From the NCBI GenBank assembly GCA_964462445.1, contig CAYWXG010000003.1:14653-78652 (forward strand): a stretch of 64,000 bases of DNA, given 5' to 3'. Origin of the DNA: JAGBWK01 sp964462445. GTDB lineage: Bacteria > Bacteroidota > Bacteroidia > Bacteroidales > Muribaculaceae. Made by a program: the position numbers and the translations under genes. This document shows, one piece after another, positions 17,801-27,600 of the stretch; the stretch's first letter is position 1; every line of letters starts with the position of its first letter. The notes under the pieces were generated by a model. It searched no databases and had not been told where the DNA came from. It saw only the letters and a program-made list of their open reading frames with translations.

Positions 17801-19320
17801 ATATCTGATGAAAATTCTCCAACTTGATACACTTGACCATTATACGTATATTCAAAAGCCACACCCAGCACTTCGTCGGAATTTAACGCCGACTTTAAGG
17901 AGATATATCCCAATGTGGCATTTAGTGTATATTCTGACGAACTTAGCAAGCGTGCGCTCTCAACTTTCTCATAGTCTTTACCTCCCTCTATGCCATAAAC
18001 TCGCAATGGTTCTAATGTTTGCGTAATTGTGTTAATGTTACGAGCATCGGGATATTCATTCTTTAATACAGATAGAAGATTATTTGACGAATTGGCCGGA
18101 TTAACCAACGACGTGTTGGGAATCCAATGATTATTTGTCAAATAATTTGATTCCCCTATATCTGCAAATGCTACGAGATTTCGGGATTCATTATAGTTGC
18201 CGCTTTTATTGGTAACCCAGACTTCGATCCTTGTAATTTGCACTCCTGAAGTGACCATGGGTAGTCGTGAGGCAAATTGATCATAATTGTGATAGAAAAA
18301 TTGCGACAGGAAAAAGTGCCGATTTTGATCGTACTGGTCGGCATTAATTTGGAATTCAGTCGTTTGGACGCCTCCTTTTGTGTTTACTGTTTTTGACTCG
18401 GAGTTCTGTTGCGACACCAACGCGGTAGCCGTTAATTTGCCGAATTGTAATGTAGTTTTCAAGCCGAATAAAGCGGTACTCCCACGTATCAACGATGAAC
18501 CAGTTGTCATTGACACATTGCCCGCCTCAATATTCTTTACGATATCATCTTCTTCTCCGGCGTAGGCAAGTTTTAGATTCTTTGAATCGAAATCAAATGT
18601 CGCATCAGTATTGTACGACATGTTGAATTTCAGACGATTACCTACCGATGCGGCTACGGTTGCTTGAATTTTTTGGTCAAATTCGAAATAAGTTTTTCTA
18701 CGAGAATTGACCGATAATGACGGATTATCGGTCTTATTTGAATTTATTCCCATCTTTAACTGTATAGAACCTGTAGTCTTCAGTTGGACACCACCCGGAC
18801 CAAATATTTTCTCCAAAGGTCCAAGTGCAAAATTCATATCAAGAATATTGAAAGGCTCCTTATCTTTCTGTTCAATGCTTTCTCTATTGCGTTTCTGATA
18901 ATATTCCTCCATTGATTTGCGCAACTGCCAATCGTTGTATTGTTTTTCCGATAGCATAAATGGAGTAGCAATTTCATGATCGCCTACTTTTGTCCGAATA
19001 ACATATATTCCTGTTATTGGGTCATATTCCGCCTCTGTTTTAATATTGGATGGTGTTGATAAGTCAACCGCGCTATTTTCTCTTATTAAATCTTCATAGC
19101 GCTCAGCAACAGTTGGCTGTACAGGGAATTGCGTCGTTACTGTATCAGTGGCACTCGGCGTTGTGGCAACAACCGACGATGGCAATGCAGGAGCATTTAC
19201 ACCGACTGGAGTTATGCGTTGGGCTTTGACAGCTATAGCCACCATTGCCAACACTACGCTCGTCAATATAATTGTCGCTCGCTTTTTATATTTTAATTTA
19301 TACTTTCCCGATTGCCTCAT
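11860..19320 (-). CDS. sprA: SprA, type IX secretion translocon protein
   Basis: A 2486-residue giant protein, the size typical of SprA/Sov. SprA forms the very large outer-membrane beta barrel through which type IX cargo leaves the periplasm (established in Flavobacterium). The N-terminus has a basic stretch and a hydrophobic signal (ATIILTSVVLAMVAIAVKA). Early segments match SprA N-terminal domains (EPFNILDMNFALGPLEKIFGPGG is split by family repeats, followed by GSIQLKMGINSNKTDNPSL), and the C-terminal third alternates hydrophobic and polar residues as barrel strands. It follows ruvA by 68 bp, the gene order common in Bacteroidota, and ends a probable six-gene operon. No frameshift is visible. 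Confidence 0.95.
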   Translation of the reverse strand: MRQSGKYKLKYKKRATIILTSVVLAMVAIAVKAQRITPVGVNAPALPSSVVATTPSATDTVTTQFPVQPTVAERYEDLIRENSAVDLSTPSNIKTEAEYDPITGIYVIRTKVGDHEIATPFMLSEKQYNDWQLRKSMEEYYQKRNRESIEQKDKEPFNILDMNFALGPLEKIFGPGGVQLKTTGSIQLKMGINSNKTDNPSLSVNSRRKTYFEFDQKIQATVAASVGNRLKFNMSYNTDATFDFDSKNLKLAYAGEEDDIVKNIEAGNVSMTTGSSLIRGSTALFGLKTTLQFGKLTATALVSQQNSESKTVNTKGGVQTTEFQINADQYDQNRHFFLSQFFYHNYDQFASRLPMVTSGVQITRIEVWVTNKSGNYNESRNLVAFADIGESNYLTNNHWIPNTSLVNPANSSNNLLSVLKNEYPDARNINTITQTLEPLRVYGIEGGKDYEKVESARLLSSSEYTLNATLGYISLKSALNSDEVLGVAFEYTYNGQVYQVGEFSSDITTTNQSLYVKMLKSTTIDTRLPIWRLMMKNVYSLGAYQIQKNNFRLNIKYLSDTTGTMINYLPIAGLNNQSLLQVMNLDRLDNNQESNVDGFFDFIEGYTIQTSTGKVIFPVVEPFGSHLEKKIGNPAIASQYVYKELYDSTLVVARQFADKNKFVMTGEYQASSGSQIRLNAMNVPRGSVVVTAGGVELVENSDYTVDYSMGIVTITNQSIIDSGQNISVTLENQSLFSMQRKTLLGLDLQYKFNKNLNVGATFLHFSEKALTEKVNIGDEIINNSMWGVNLAYNSEFMWLTNLLNKIPTVNATAPSRISLTAEYAQLVPHQQKSGSNKGSSYIDDFENAQMGVDLRSPYSWFMSSTPYDPSADALFPEASLSNNVAYGKNRALLNWYTIDRMFTDRNSSLCPGYIKADLKQLSNPYVREVTSREIFPGRELSYGESNIVQTLNLSFYPNERGPYNLDATNIDSDGNLLNPEKRWGGIMRRMENTNFEQSNIEYVQFWLMNPFLDPENPNLDGGDLYINFGEISEDILKDGLKSYENGIPYNETSQYMTETIWGKVSTQNSLTYSFDNSTGSRGVQDVGLDGLKNEEEYTINSYSDYLGELQSRISATAYDKMMQDKFSPFNDPAGDNYHFFRGYDYDEERLSVLERYKHYNGVEGNSLSPDEASDPLYQSSRAVPDVEDVNQDNTLNEYERYFQYRISIRPEDFVVGKNYITDKQVSIVPTRDGQDTEVEWYQFKIPLNDYEKIVGSIKDFSSIRFARIFMTGFKATTHLRFATLELVRGEWRNYEFSLNTRGEVPAEGELDVSVVNIEENASRQPVNYVLPPGVTRAVDPGQSQITQLNEQAVSLKVTGLEPGDARAIYRNTQQDLRNYKRLQMWVHAESQIDDVTNLRDGDLSLIIRLGTDVKNNFYEYEIPLTLTPEGKYNNDLNSDRYKVWPIENYLDLDLQSFVELKKERNKAKMEANSNVGYATLYSSRDANNERNRISVLGNPSLSDIRVMLVGVRNNSSTRKDGTVWINELKVTDFDQEGGWAAKANVNIGVSDIATLNFGAHIETAGFGGVDQSLNSRRMDDYEQYNFAVQGDLGRFLPEAAKLKAPIFYSVSKEKTSPKYNPLDQDVLLKDALDDAPDQHARDSINAFAIEHTTVQNFSISGLKFDVQSENPMPWDPSNFTFNFSFNKQSKVDPTTEYENTNDYRGSLQYSYSPLVPGFKPFNSLINSKNRNLKFIKDWEINYLPTSISFMTTMSRYYYEQQTRSERDVMFQLPVSVSKNFLWDRQFNLTWNITKSLNLSFTSNTSARIEETTGAVNRKLFPDKYKEWKDTVWQSILSMGTPWSYNQSFTASYKAPFSRIPVLDFLTASATYNATYRWDRGATIDDISIGNTIANQSSLSIDGRFNFESLYKKIPYLKDVDKRFTSARTNTKKKKQPKHFERTYKLKPDTSIIIKHNLRTTKVKVSAKTNSGAKFPVKIKVVDANSIEVLTRSDSAIVFTIDEILKEQIPAWRQVADYTTRFLMSPRNISVRWKKTSTLSIPLFAPEIGDVFGQSNSYGPMSPGLDFAFGFVDESYIDKAKERGWLLTDIGQTSPALWSNSDELNIELALEPIKHLKVQLTFNRTDSRTNQIQFMYDDMPISRSGSYTKTHWALATALRGSSADDGYNSEAFNNFLKYIPILRQRIESQYNGMKYPSTGFLKDSPHAGAPFDPTVGTIAATSPDVLIPAFVAAYSGQSPDKVYTNPFPSFAQVLPNWRVSYDGLINYFDLRKHFKSITFSHAYQCTYSVGNYSSYLNWVGTDGERGFILDEISGEPIPSSPYNISSVAITERFAPLIGVAVTLNNDLTINAEYRDQRTLTLNTSAGQVVEATTRGLTFGAGYKIVGFNTVLKMKGSQSGISNDLTLNAEFSLQNTQALIRKIENAYTQPTSGTRTLGINFTANYVLSKRLTLGAYFDHQVNTPLVTTSAYPTSNSSYGISLNFNLAR

Positions 19321-19388
19321 TGGTCTATCTACACTCTATTCGTCAAGCAACTACTTATTGCTCAACGCTTTTCAACAATGAGGGAGTG

Positions 19389-19970
19389 CTACATCATTGT
19401 CAGCGCTTTTTTTATGGCATCCTCTACTTTTAATGTGGGATTGGCATTATAGAGCTTTGTCAGTACTTTATGCGCTGCCTGACGTGGGAAGCCCAACATC
19501 ACCATTGCAGCCAACGCCTCATCAAAGTCTTCGCTTTTAGACACCTGCTGTTGTAATAACGTAGAATCACTCGGTTTTATTTTATCTTTTAGGTCTACAA
19601 TTATTCTTTCTGCTGTTTTTGCTCCAATCCCTTTGACACTTTTGAGTCTCCTGACATCTCCGGTGATGATTACTTGTTCCAATTCCATTGATGGTAATGA
19701 TGATAATATCATTCTGGCGGTGTTTGATCCTACTCCCGATACGCCCAATAATAATCGGAACAATACTCGTTCGCTTTCTTCAAGAAACCCGAAGTAGACC
19801 CATGCATCTTCGCGTATAACCTCGTGTATTAACAACTTGGCTTCTGAAGCTCCTTCTAATAATGTGAAACAAGGTAGAGTAATGTTAATACCATATCCTA
19901 CTCCTCCTGCTTCTATCACTACATATGTCGGGGTCAGCTCTGCAACTTTTCCTCTGATATATTCTACCAT
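19389..19970 (-). CDS. ruvA: RuvA, Holliday junction branch-migration subunit
   Basis: A 193-residue RuvA. It binds Holliday junctions as a tetramer and loads the RuvB motor. The N-terminal OB-fold domain (1-62, MVEYIRGKVAELTPTYVVIE), the tandem helix-hairpin-helix region (GVSGVGSNTARMIL, SVKGIGAKTAERII; about 72-128) and the C-terminal RuvB-binding UBA-like domain (about 145-193, EALAAMVMLGFPRQAAHKVL) are all present. It lies 9 bp after bcp and 68 bp before sprA on the same strand, so DNA repair and secretion genes share a transcript here. Confidence 0.97.
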   Translation of the reverse strand: MVEYIRGKVAELTPTYVVIEAGGVGYGINITLPCFTLLEGASEAKLLIHEVIREDAWVYFGFLEESERVLFRLLLGVSGVGSNTARMILSSLPSMELEQVIITGDVRRLKSVKGIGAKTAERIIVDLKDKIKPSDSTLLQQQVSKSEDFDEALAAMVMLGFPRQAAHKVLTKLYNANPTLKVEDAIKKALTMM

Positions 19971-19979
19971 AGGTTTAAA

Positions 19980-20438
19980 TTACTTTATGCGTTCTATAAT
20001 CTGTTGACCGTGCTCCGATGTCTTTATCTCTTTAGGTAAGATAATATCGGCAATTAGTCCGGATTCATCTATCAAATAGGTTGTACGAAGTGTGCCCATA
20101 TATTTTTTGCCACACATCTTCTTTTCTCCCCATGCTCCCAATTGTTGCAATAGGGTAGTATCTGTATCGGCGATTAGTGGAAAATTCAGTTGATGTTTCT
20201 CTATAAACTTTTTGTGTGATGCGACCGAGTCCTTGCTAACACCGACAATTTCATATCCTAATTCCAATAATTCTTTGCGGTGGTCGCGGAGTGAACATGC
20301 TTCGGCCGTGCAGCCCGAAGTGTTGTCCTTGGGATATGTGTACAATATGAATTTTCTGCCGGCAAAATCTGCGGTTCGTATTTCGTTACCATTCTGATCT
20401 ACCCCAAGTATTTCAGGTAATTTATCTCCTATGTTCAT
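19980..20438 (-). CDS. bcp: Thioredoxin-dependent peroxiredoxin (Bcp/PrxQ)
   Basis: A 152-residue AhpC/TSA-fold peroxidase of the Bcp/PrxQ class that reduces hydrogen peroxide and organic peroxides in the cytoplasm. The peroxidatic Cys is Cys43 and the resolving Cys is Cys48 (motif TSGCTAEACSLRD), the spacing of atypical two-Cys PrxQ enzymes. YPKDNTSGC and the later GVSKDSVASHKKF are family signatures. It lies between the antiporter gene (19 bp) and ruvA (9 bp), clearly in an operon. Confidence 0.96.
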   Translation of the reverse strand: MNIGDKLPEILGVDQNGNEIRTADFAGRKFILYTYPKDNTSGCTAEACSLRDHRKELLELGYEIVGVSKDSVASHKKFIEKHQLNFPLIADTDTTLLQQLGAWGEKKMCGKKYMGTLRTTYLIDESGLIADIILPKEIKTSEHGQQIIERIK

Positions 20439-20457
20439 ATGATATTACTATTTTAGG

Positions 20458-22674
20458 TTATGCCAATGAATGAATTGTATCTTTAGGTCCTACAAAATGC
20501 ACCTTATCTCCCGATTGGAATATTATGGAGTTCAATTGATCGAGATATTCTCCATTTCGCTCAATGGCTATTACCATCGAAGAGTATTTCTCCGGGATTT
20601 TAGCTTCGACCATACTGATGCCACATAGAGGTGACTTATCGGTCAGTTGAACATCATAAATGCCAAAATTGGCAATTGGAGCTTCCGGTGCCACCTCTTC
20701 TTTATTATTTTCAATAATAGGAAGTAATCGTTCTATCTGTTCCTCCGTACCGATGATACCGATGGTATCTCCCGGAAAGATTCGGTCATTGCTTTTGGGT
20801 ACTGGAATAAACTGCGAGCCTCGTGTTATGCTCGACACATTAACTCCATATTGTGAGCGCAATCCGGAATTGCCCAATCGCTCTCCTACCATCGGACATC
20901 GCTCTCCTACTATCATATAGGCTAAATGTAAATCCGATACCAATGAGTTGTTTTTACCCGAACGGCGTAGTTCTCGCTCATTCAAATTATTGAAAAATCT
21001 ATTTTCTATTTTCCCAATGCGTGCACTTGCTTTCCCGGTAATTATGAAAACTATTAAAACAATCATCGCTATGCCAACTGCAAATCCGGCAGTTAAAGAG
21101 AATATAGATGACAATATGTTTACTATGAATCCAAGAACAAGTATCATCTTAAACACTTGCATTACAACTCGTGGCACGATATAGCCTTCAGGGATAAGAC
21201 CCTTGTCGGTCACTCGCTTAGATGGCGGTAATGACAATGCCAACAAGAATGGAGACATTACAATTAGTGTAACTGATGCTCCTACATATTTATATGTACC
21301 GGGAATAATGCCCTCAAGCCAAGGCATAAAGAAATTCAGTGACACCAATGTTATTGCTATTAACACGATAGAATATAACACAATACGCCATAAATAACGC
21401 TTGATAAAAATCTTCCACACGGATTGGCGCTCTGCTGTTGCCATTGCATGTGCCTCTTCGCTATATCGGTCTATTAAGAAATGAAGACGGTGGGGTAGGC
21501 GCTTTTTGATAAACTCATAAAACGGATTTGACATTTTTATGATATACGGTGTCGAGAATGTCGTTATTACAGATACGGCAACAATTATTGGGTAAATGCT
21601 GGGATCAAGTACTCCAAGACTCATTCCCAATGAGGCGATAATAAATGAAAACTCGCCTATTTGTGTCAACGAAAATCCTGTCTCTATCGCAACTTTAAGA
21701 GACTGTCCGGTAACCAACATGCCAAATGCACCGAATACTATCATGCCAACAACTACTACTGCCGATAATAGTAATATCGGTCCGGCATATTCTACGATTG
21801 TTGATGGCTGTACCATCATACCCACCGATATAAAGAATACTGCTCCAAATAAATCTTTCACCGGCATTGTCACTCGAACAATACGCTCGGCATAACTTGT
21901 ACCGGCAAGTATCGAGCCCATGACAAATGCTCCTAATGCAAGGGAAAATCCGCACTCTACTGAGAAGATTGCCATTCCCAAACACAAGCCTATCGACATG
22001 ATTAACAATGTCTCATTGTTTAGATGATGGCGCATTTTATTAAGCATCGACGGTATTACATACACTCCTACTAAAAACCATATTATTAGGAAAAATACCA
22101 ACTTCCCTATACTCAACAACAATTCGGTCCCTTCTACGGAGTTGTTTACCGCGATAGATGATAGCAACACCATCATCAACACCGCAAACAAATCTTCTAC
22201 AATCAGTATGGCAAAAACAAGCGAGGCAAATTTCTTTTGCTTCAAGCCAAGGTCGCCTAAAGTCTTAATTATAATTGTTGTCGACGACATTGACAACATT
22301 CCTCCAAGAAACAGACTATTGATTGTCGTAAATCCAAGCAATGTCCCTATTGCAAAGCCCGTACACATCATGCCGATAACATTGATGAGCGCTGTTACAA
22401 TAGCAGAGCCTCCGGTATTTACCAACTTCTTAAAATTAAACTCAAGACCTAATGAGAAGAGTAGTACGACAATACCTAATTCCGCCCAAAACTCTATATT
22501 GGCTTCATTCGCAATAGTTGGCAATGGCTCAAAATTCGGGCTTGCTAAAAATCCGGCTACTATATATCCTAATACTACCGGTTGCTTTATCCACTTGAAC
22601 AATATGGTGACTATTGCCCCAAGTATTAGAATAAATGCTAAGTCGGAGATTAGACTTTCGATATCTGTTACCAT
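20458..22674 (-). CDS. CPA2-type cation:proton antiporter with RCK_C domains
   Basis: A 738-residue KefB/NapA-like antiporter. About 12-13 membrane segments occupy residues 10-380, with the CPA2 features GYIVAGFLASP, LFSLGLEFNFKKL and the EDLFAVLMM segment. A further group of hydrophobic helices (about 420-560) follows. The tail holds two TrkA/RCK C-terminal domains (about 600-660, VNVSSITRGSQFIPVP; about 665-738, SSMVIAIERNGEYLDQL), which sense ligands in potassium-linked transporters; no Rossmann RCK_N domain is obvious. It probably exchanges K+ or Na+ for protons in the inner membrane. It is 46 bp after mgtC. Confidence 0.9.
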   Translation of the reverse strand: MVTDIESLISDLAFILILGAIVTILFKWIKQPVVLGYIVAGFLASPNFEPLPTIANEANIEFWAELGIVVLLFSLGLEFNFKKLVNTGGSAIVTALINVIGMMCTGFAIGTLLGFTTINSLFLGGMLSMSSTTIIIKTLGDLGLKQKKFASLVFAILIVEDLFAVLMMVLLSSIAVNNSVEGTELLLSIGKLVFFLIIWFLVGVYVIPSMLNKMRHHLNNETLLIMSIGLCLGMAIFSVECGFSLALGAFVMGSILAGTSYAERIVRVTMPVKDLFGAVFFISVGMMVQPSTIVEYAGPILLLSAVVVVGMIVFGAFGMLVTGQSLKVAIETGFSLTQIGEFSFIIASLGMSLGVLDPSIYPIIVAVSVITTFSTPYIIKMSNPFYEFIKKRLPHRLHFLIDRYSEEAHAMATAERQSVWKIFIKRYLWRIVLYSIVLIAITLVSLNFFMPWLEGIIPGTYKYVGASVTLIVMSPFLLALSLPPSKRVTDKGLIPEGYIVPRVVMQVFKMILVLGFIVNILSSIFSLTAGFAVGIAMIVLIVFIITGKASARIGKIENRFFNNLNERELRRSGKNNSLVSDLHLAYMIVGERCPMVGERLGNSGLRSQYGVNVSSITRGSQFIPVPKSNDRIFPGDTIGIIGTEEQIERLLPIIENNKEEVAPEAPIANFGIYDVQLTDKSPLCGISMVEAKIPEKYSSMVIAIERNGEYLDQLNSIIFQSGDKVHFVGPKDTIHSLA

Positions 22675-22720
22675 CGCTGTTTATTATATTATATTAGTTC
22701 TCAATTATGCTTATCAATAT

Positions 22721-23443
22721 TTATATACTGATTTGATTGGACAACGTTATAGATTGCGTTGGATTGAGTGCTCGTAATTCTTCAAATATCCTTACAAAAT
22801 CTGCCGACTCTTTGAATAAGACAACAAAATTTAATCGTGTAACCGACAATTCGTAGTCATATTCAAGATACATACCTGTCACGTTACCTTTGTTTTTACG
22901 CATAACTTCTCGGTATGATTCGAGATTTGTGACTACACAGTTTATTGTTAGCCTGATTGTTCGAGAATTTACTACCAATTCCGATTTGTGTTCCCATCGC
23001 TCAAATGAATGTAACACTACCAGAATCAATAACGTCGCGGATAATGCAACTGCATACATCCCTAATCCTACTGCCATCCCTATTGTTGCTACCATCCAAA
23101 TTCCAGCGGCAGTTGTCAATCCTCTGACCGAACCCTTCATCTGAATAATAGCACCCGCACCAAGAAAACCGACTCCTGTCACTACTTGCGCTGCTATTCG
23201 TCCCGGGTCGCCGTTCTTCAATCCCATATATTCTTGTGGAACATAGATAGATATAAGCATAGCCAAAGTTGCCCCCATACTTATAAGCGCAAATGTACGC
23301 AAACCCGCTGATTGGCCTTTAAGTTTGCGCTCAAATCCAACTGCTCCACCAAGTAATAGGCTGATAAACAATTTCCCTATTGCCGACATTGTTGTCACTT
23401 CTGTCGACGTGAGCTCTTTAAGTATACTATCTATGATTTCCAT
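22721..23443 (-). CDS. MgtC/SapB family membrane protein
   Basis: A 240-residue protein with the MgtC/SapB core (about 20-145): LLGGAVGFERKLKGQSAGLR, ISMGATLAMLISIYV, and DPGRIAAQVVTGVGFLGAGAI, the highly conserved family signature. About four or five membrane helices precede a cytoplasmic ACT-like tail (about 160-240). Members affect magnesium homeostasis or inhibit F-ATPase in pathogens; the function in gut Bacteroidales is untested. It lies between a coiled-coil gene and the antiporter gene in the same operon, hinting at ion homeostasis. Confidence 0.93.
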   Translation of the reverse strand: MEIIDSILKELTSTEVTTMSAIGKLFISLLLGGAVGFERKLKGQSAGLRTFALISMGATLAMLISIYVPQEYMGLKNGDPGRIAAQVVTGVGFLGAGAIIQMKGSVRGLTTAAGIWMVATIGMAVGLGMYAVALSATLLILVVLHSFERWEHKSELVVNSRTIRLTINCVVTNLESYREVMRKNKGNVTGMYLEYDYELSVTRLNFVVLFKESADFVRIFEELRALNPTQSITLSNQISI

Positions 23444-23490
23444 GTGCTTTATATATTAGGGTTAATAAATATCTTCAAGGATATTATATT

Positions 23491-24477
23491 TTATTTCTTC
23501 ATTTCAAACGAGCGAGAGGCAAGTCGGAAATTGTCGCAGAACAATTCTACTGTGTAGGTGCCGGGGGTAAGTGTTGCATTAACATCCCATATTATTTCAA
23601 TGCCTCCTATCTCTTCGTTGGCATATTCTATTGTCTTACGAGCGGTTGCTTCCAAAGTCACACCTTCAAAATCAAATGAACCACCTCCTGTGAGTAGATT
23701 ACCCTCTGGAGTTGTGATACGTAGAAATATGACTTTTTCTCCTGCCGGTGTCGAATTATTTTGAGGTATTGTGAAAGTTACGCTAAGCATTTTGGCTTTT
23801 GTAATATTTTTTTCATTTTTACCCTTCTTATTCAACGACTTAAATGTCAATCCGGTAACGTTGAGTTTTTCTGCCAATGTCACACGCTCGGTAAGATGCT
23901 CATTCTTACGTGTCATATCAACAACACGATTATTGAGCTGTTGGTTTTGATTCTTTATTGTAGTGTTTTCCTCTTTTAGTTGATCATTTTCCGCCATCAA
24001 CTCATTAATTCGTGCGGTATAGTCACGTAAAATTCCTTTGAGTGTGTTGATTTCATCGGTGAGCTTCTTTATTTGCGCCGCACTTTTGGTCTTTTCATTA
24101 TTCAACTCGGCTCTGAGTTTTTCTATTTGTGCACGTGCTGCTTGGTATTTCTCTACAATTGAATCATTTGCAAGCATCACATTTTGACCTTCAATTTGTC
24201 GAAACTCACCATCTATCTGCATCAACTCCAACTCATTTATTTGCATCTGCTGTGCCAGTAGTTGCTGTTGAGTTTCCTCTACTTGCTGTAGTGATTCTTC
24301 GAGTTCCTTATTTTTCGACGATATCATAAAAACGAATGCTCCGAGTATCAGCAGTAATAACGTGACTCCGCCGACAACCATTATCATGCGTTTGCGCTTC
24401 TGTTGCTTAACATATTGAGCCTGATTTGTTGCCATCGACTCTTCTTTATTCACCTCTACTTTATTAAGATTTTCCAT
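23491..24477 (-). CDS. Single-pass membrane protein with long coiled coil
   Basis: A 328-residue protein: a short cytoplasmic N-terminus, one membrane helix at about 32-52 (IMVVGGVTLLLLILGAFVFM), a Glu/Gln-rich heptad coiled coil at about 55-200, and a C-terminal beta-rich domain (about 205-328) that starts near LNVTGLTFKSLNKKGKN and ends ELFCDNFRLASRSFEMKK. The N-in topology places the coiled coil and beta domain in the periplasm. I do not recognise a named family; such proteins are common but uncharacterised in Bacteroidales. It is the first gene of the operon that continues with mgtC. An in-frame Met at position 15 is an alternative start. Confidence 0.85.
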   Translation of the reverse strand: MENLNKVEVNKEESMATNQAQYVKQQKRKRMIMVVGGVTLLLLILGAFVFMISSKNKELEESLQQVEETQQQLLAQQMQINELELMQIDGEFRQIEGQNVMLANDSIVEKYQAARAQIEKLRAELNNEKTKSAAQIKKLTDEINTLKGILRDYTARINELMAENDQLKEENTTIKNQNQQLNNRVVDMTRKNEHLTERVTLAEKLNVTGLTFKSLNKKGKNEKNITKAKMLSVTFTIPQNNSTPAGEKVIFLRITTPEGNLLTGGGSFDFEGVTLEATARKTIEYANEEIGGIEIIWDVNATLTPGTYTVELFCDNFRLASRSFEMKK

Positions 24478-24559
24478 AAATTTATTTCCTTATTTTTTCA
24501 GCTAAACTTCTGTACCCTATTGTCGTCAATGAATCGTTGTTATCTTGCTTTAAGTGGTT

Positions 24560-24583
24560 AACCCCGAGACTATGCTCGGGGTT
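24560..24583 (-). terminator. Possible secA terminator hairpin
   Basis: AACCCCGAG (24560-24568) pairs perfectly with CTCGGGGTT (24575-24583) around a 6-nt loop, 60 bp past the secA stop. The T-run (24582-24585) is on the plus side, so polarity for secA is not ideal. Confidence 0.45.
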
Positions 24584-24643
24584 TTGTATGAAATGTTATT
24601 AATCGCAGTTCTACAATTTTATATTGCTGATTTTTGCGACTTA

Positions 24644-27600
24644 TTATGCTTCGTTACGACCGTGACAGTTCTTGAATTTTTTACCGGAACCGCATGGACA
24701 GGGGTCATTACGTCCCACTTTCGGTCCCACTTTGATTGGTTCGGGGCGAGTGCGTTGAGGATGTGATGCGTTCATCGCTGCTCGTTGCTCTGACTGTCCG
24801 GGCAACTCATCTTTCGTTGCCTTCATATTGCTATTCGCATTGCTTCGTTCCGGCATCGCTTGACGTACCTCAGGTGCACGGCGCCCTTGTTCAGGGTTAT
24901 TCTCTGATGCTTCCTGTTTCTGAATGTATATTTGTCCACGCAACAACGACGACATAGCCTTATTGTTAAGAACAGAAAGCATTCGTTCGAAGATATGGAA
25001 CGACTCTACCTTGTAGATTACCAATGGATCTTTTTGTTCATACGATGCATTTTGTACCGACTGACGCAATTGGTCGAGTTCGCGCAAATGTTCTTTCCAC
25101 AATTCATCTATGCATATCAATAATATTGTCTTTTGCCATTCTTTGACTATCTGACGACAGTCTGTATCGTATGCCTTATTGATATCTACTCGGATTTGAT
25201 AGACTCGTTTGCCATCGGTAATAGGAACGATAATCAAGCCCTTTGCATTGCGATTTTCTACCCAATCTTTGATTACAGGTTTTGCCATCTCGATAATACG
25301 CTCACTCTTGCGGTCGAGGGCTTGAGTCGCTGCTTCATATAGCGCATTAATTGCAGCTTCTCGTTCCATGTTGTGGAATTCTTCCTCTGTGAACGGGGGT
25401 TCGATAGTAAGCACTCGCATCAACTCCAACTTCATGTCCTCAAAGTAATCAGCTTCGGGATAATTATTGACAATATTTTCTATAGTATCATAGAGCATAT
25501 TTGCGATGTCGATGCCCACACGTTCGCCAAGTAGCGCATGGTGACGTCGTGCGTAGATATACGTACGCTGTTTGTTCATCACGTCATCATATTCGAGCAA
25601 GCGTTTACGAATACCGAAGTTGTTTTCTTCTACGCGCTTTTGCGCTTTCTCGATGGCATTGGTTACCATCTTAGATTCTATCATTTCCCCATCATGAAGG
25701 CCTAATCTATCCAACATCTTCATGACACGGTCTGTTGCAAACAAGCGCATCAATTGGTCTTCAAACGACACGAAGAATACAGATGAACCCGGGTCTCCTT
25801 GACGACCTGAACGTCCGCGCAACTGACGGTCTACACGTCGTGATTCGTGGCGTTCTGTACCGATGATTGCCAATCCGCCCGCTGCTTTTACTGAATCCGA
25901 CAACTTAATGTCGGTACCACGACCAGCCATGTTAGTAGCAATGGTTACAGTCCCCGATTGACCGGCAAGTGCAACAACTTGAGCTTCGCGTTGGTGTAAC
26001 TTTGCATTCAATACCTGACACTCTATTTTGCGTAAATCGAGCATGCGTTTCAGTAATTCCGAAATTTCAACCGATGTTGTACCTACAAGTACCGGACGGC
26101 CAGCTTCTCGCAATTTTACAATTTCATCGATGACTGCCGCATATTTCTCTTTCTTTGTGCGATACACTCGGTCATTCATATCGATACGTGCAATCGGGCG
26201 ATTAGTCGGGATTGTTACTACATCAAGTTTGTAGATATCCCACAACTCGCCTGCTTCGGTTTCTGCCGTACCGGTCATACCCGCAAGCTTATGGTACATG
26301 CGGAAATAGTTCTGGAGAGTGATGGTTGCAAATGTTTGTGTCGCAGCTTCTACTTTTACTCCCTCTTTTGCTTCGATTGCTTGGTGCAAGCCGTCGCTAT
26401 ATCGACGACCTTCCATGATACGTCCTGTTTGTTCATCGACAATTTTTATCTTTCCTTCATCGATAACATATTCGATATCTTTATCAAACAGGGTATAGGC
26501 TTTCAAAAGTTGATTAACGGTGTGTACGCGCTCCGATTTGATTGCGTAGTCATTCATCACCTCATCCTTTTTCTCTTGACGCACTTGCAAATCCTCTACT
26601 TTCTCAAGTTCCGACAATAGTGATGCAATGTCAGGAAGTACGAAGAATTGCGGGTCATTGCTCTTACCGGTCAACTCGTCGATACCTTTATCGGTCAAAT
26701 CTACCGACCTATTCTTTTCATCAATTACAAAGTAGAGCGGTTCGGTCGCTTTGGGCATTTCGCGCGCGTTATCTTGAAGATAATATGCTTCAGTATCTAA
26801 GAGGATTTTCTTCATCCCTTCTTGCGACAAGAATTTTATCAACGCGCCATATTTTGGAAGACCTTTAAATGCACGGAACAATGCCAACGCCCCCTCTTTC
26901 TGTATATTCTTGTCCTCTGATTTCAACTTATCTTTTGCTTCGGCAAGCAATTGGTTGACCAATTTGCGTTGGGATGCAACAACTTTCTCTACATTTGATT
27001 TAAACAAATCAAACATCTGGTCCTCTCCCTTGGGCACAGGTCCGGAGATAATAAGCGGTGTACGAGCATCGTCAATTAACACTGAGTCAACCTCGTCGAC
27101 AATTGCATAATAGTGTTTACGTTGCACCAAATCTGCAGGCGACAATGCCATATTATCGCGAAGATAGTCGAAGCCAAATTCGTTGTTAGTCCCAAAAGTA
27201 ATGTCACAGTTATAGGCGGCTCTACGTTGAGGCGTGTTCGGCTTATGCTTATCAATGCAATCTACTGTTGAGCCATGGAACATATATAACGGGCCCATCC
27301 ATTCCGAGTCACGTTTCGACAAATAATCGTTGACTGTAACTACATGCACTCCACGATGCGACAATGAACGTAAGAACACAGGTAAGGTTGCTACAAGCGT
27401 CTTACCTTCACCGGTTGCCATTTCGGCAATTTTACCTTGATGCAACACGATACCACCGATGAGCTGTACGTCATAGTGTATCATATCCCACTTAATGAGG
27501 TTACCTCCGGCCATCCATTGATTGCGCCATACGGCATTGCCGTTTTCATCGATACTTACAAAGTCACATCCTTTTCCTGCCAATTCGCGATCAAGGTTGG

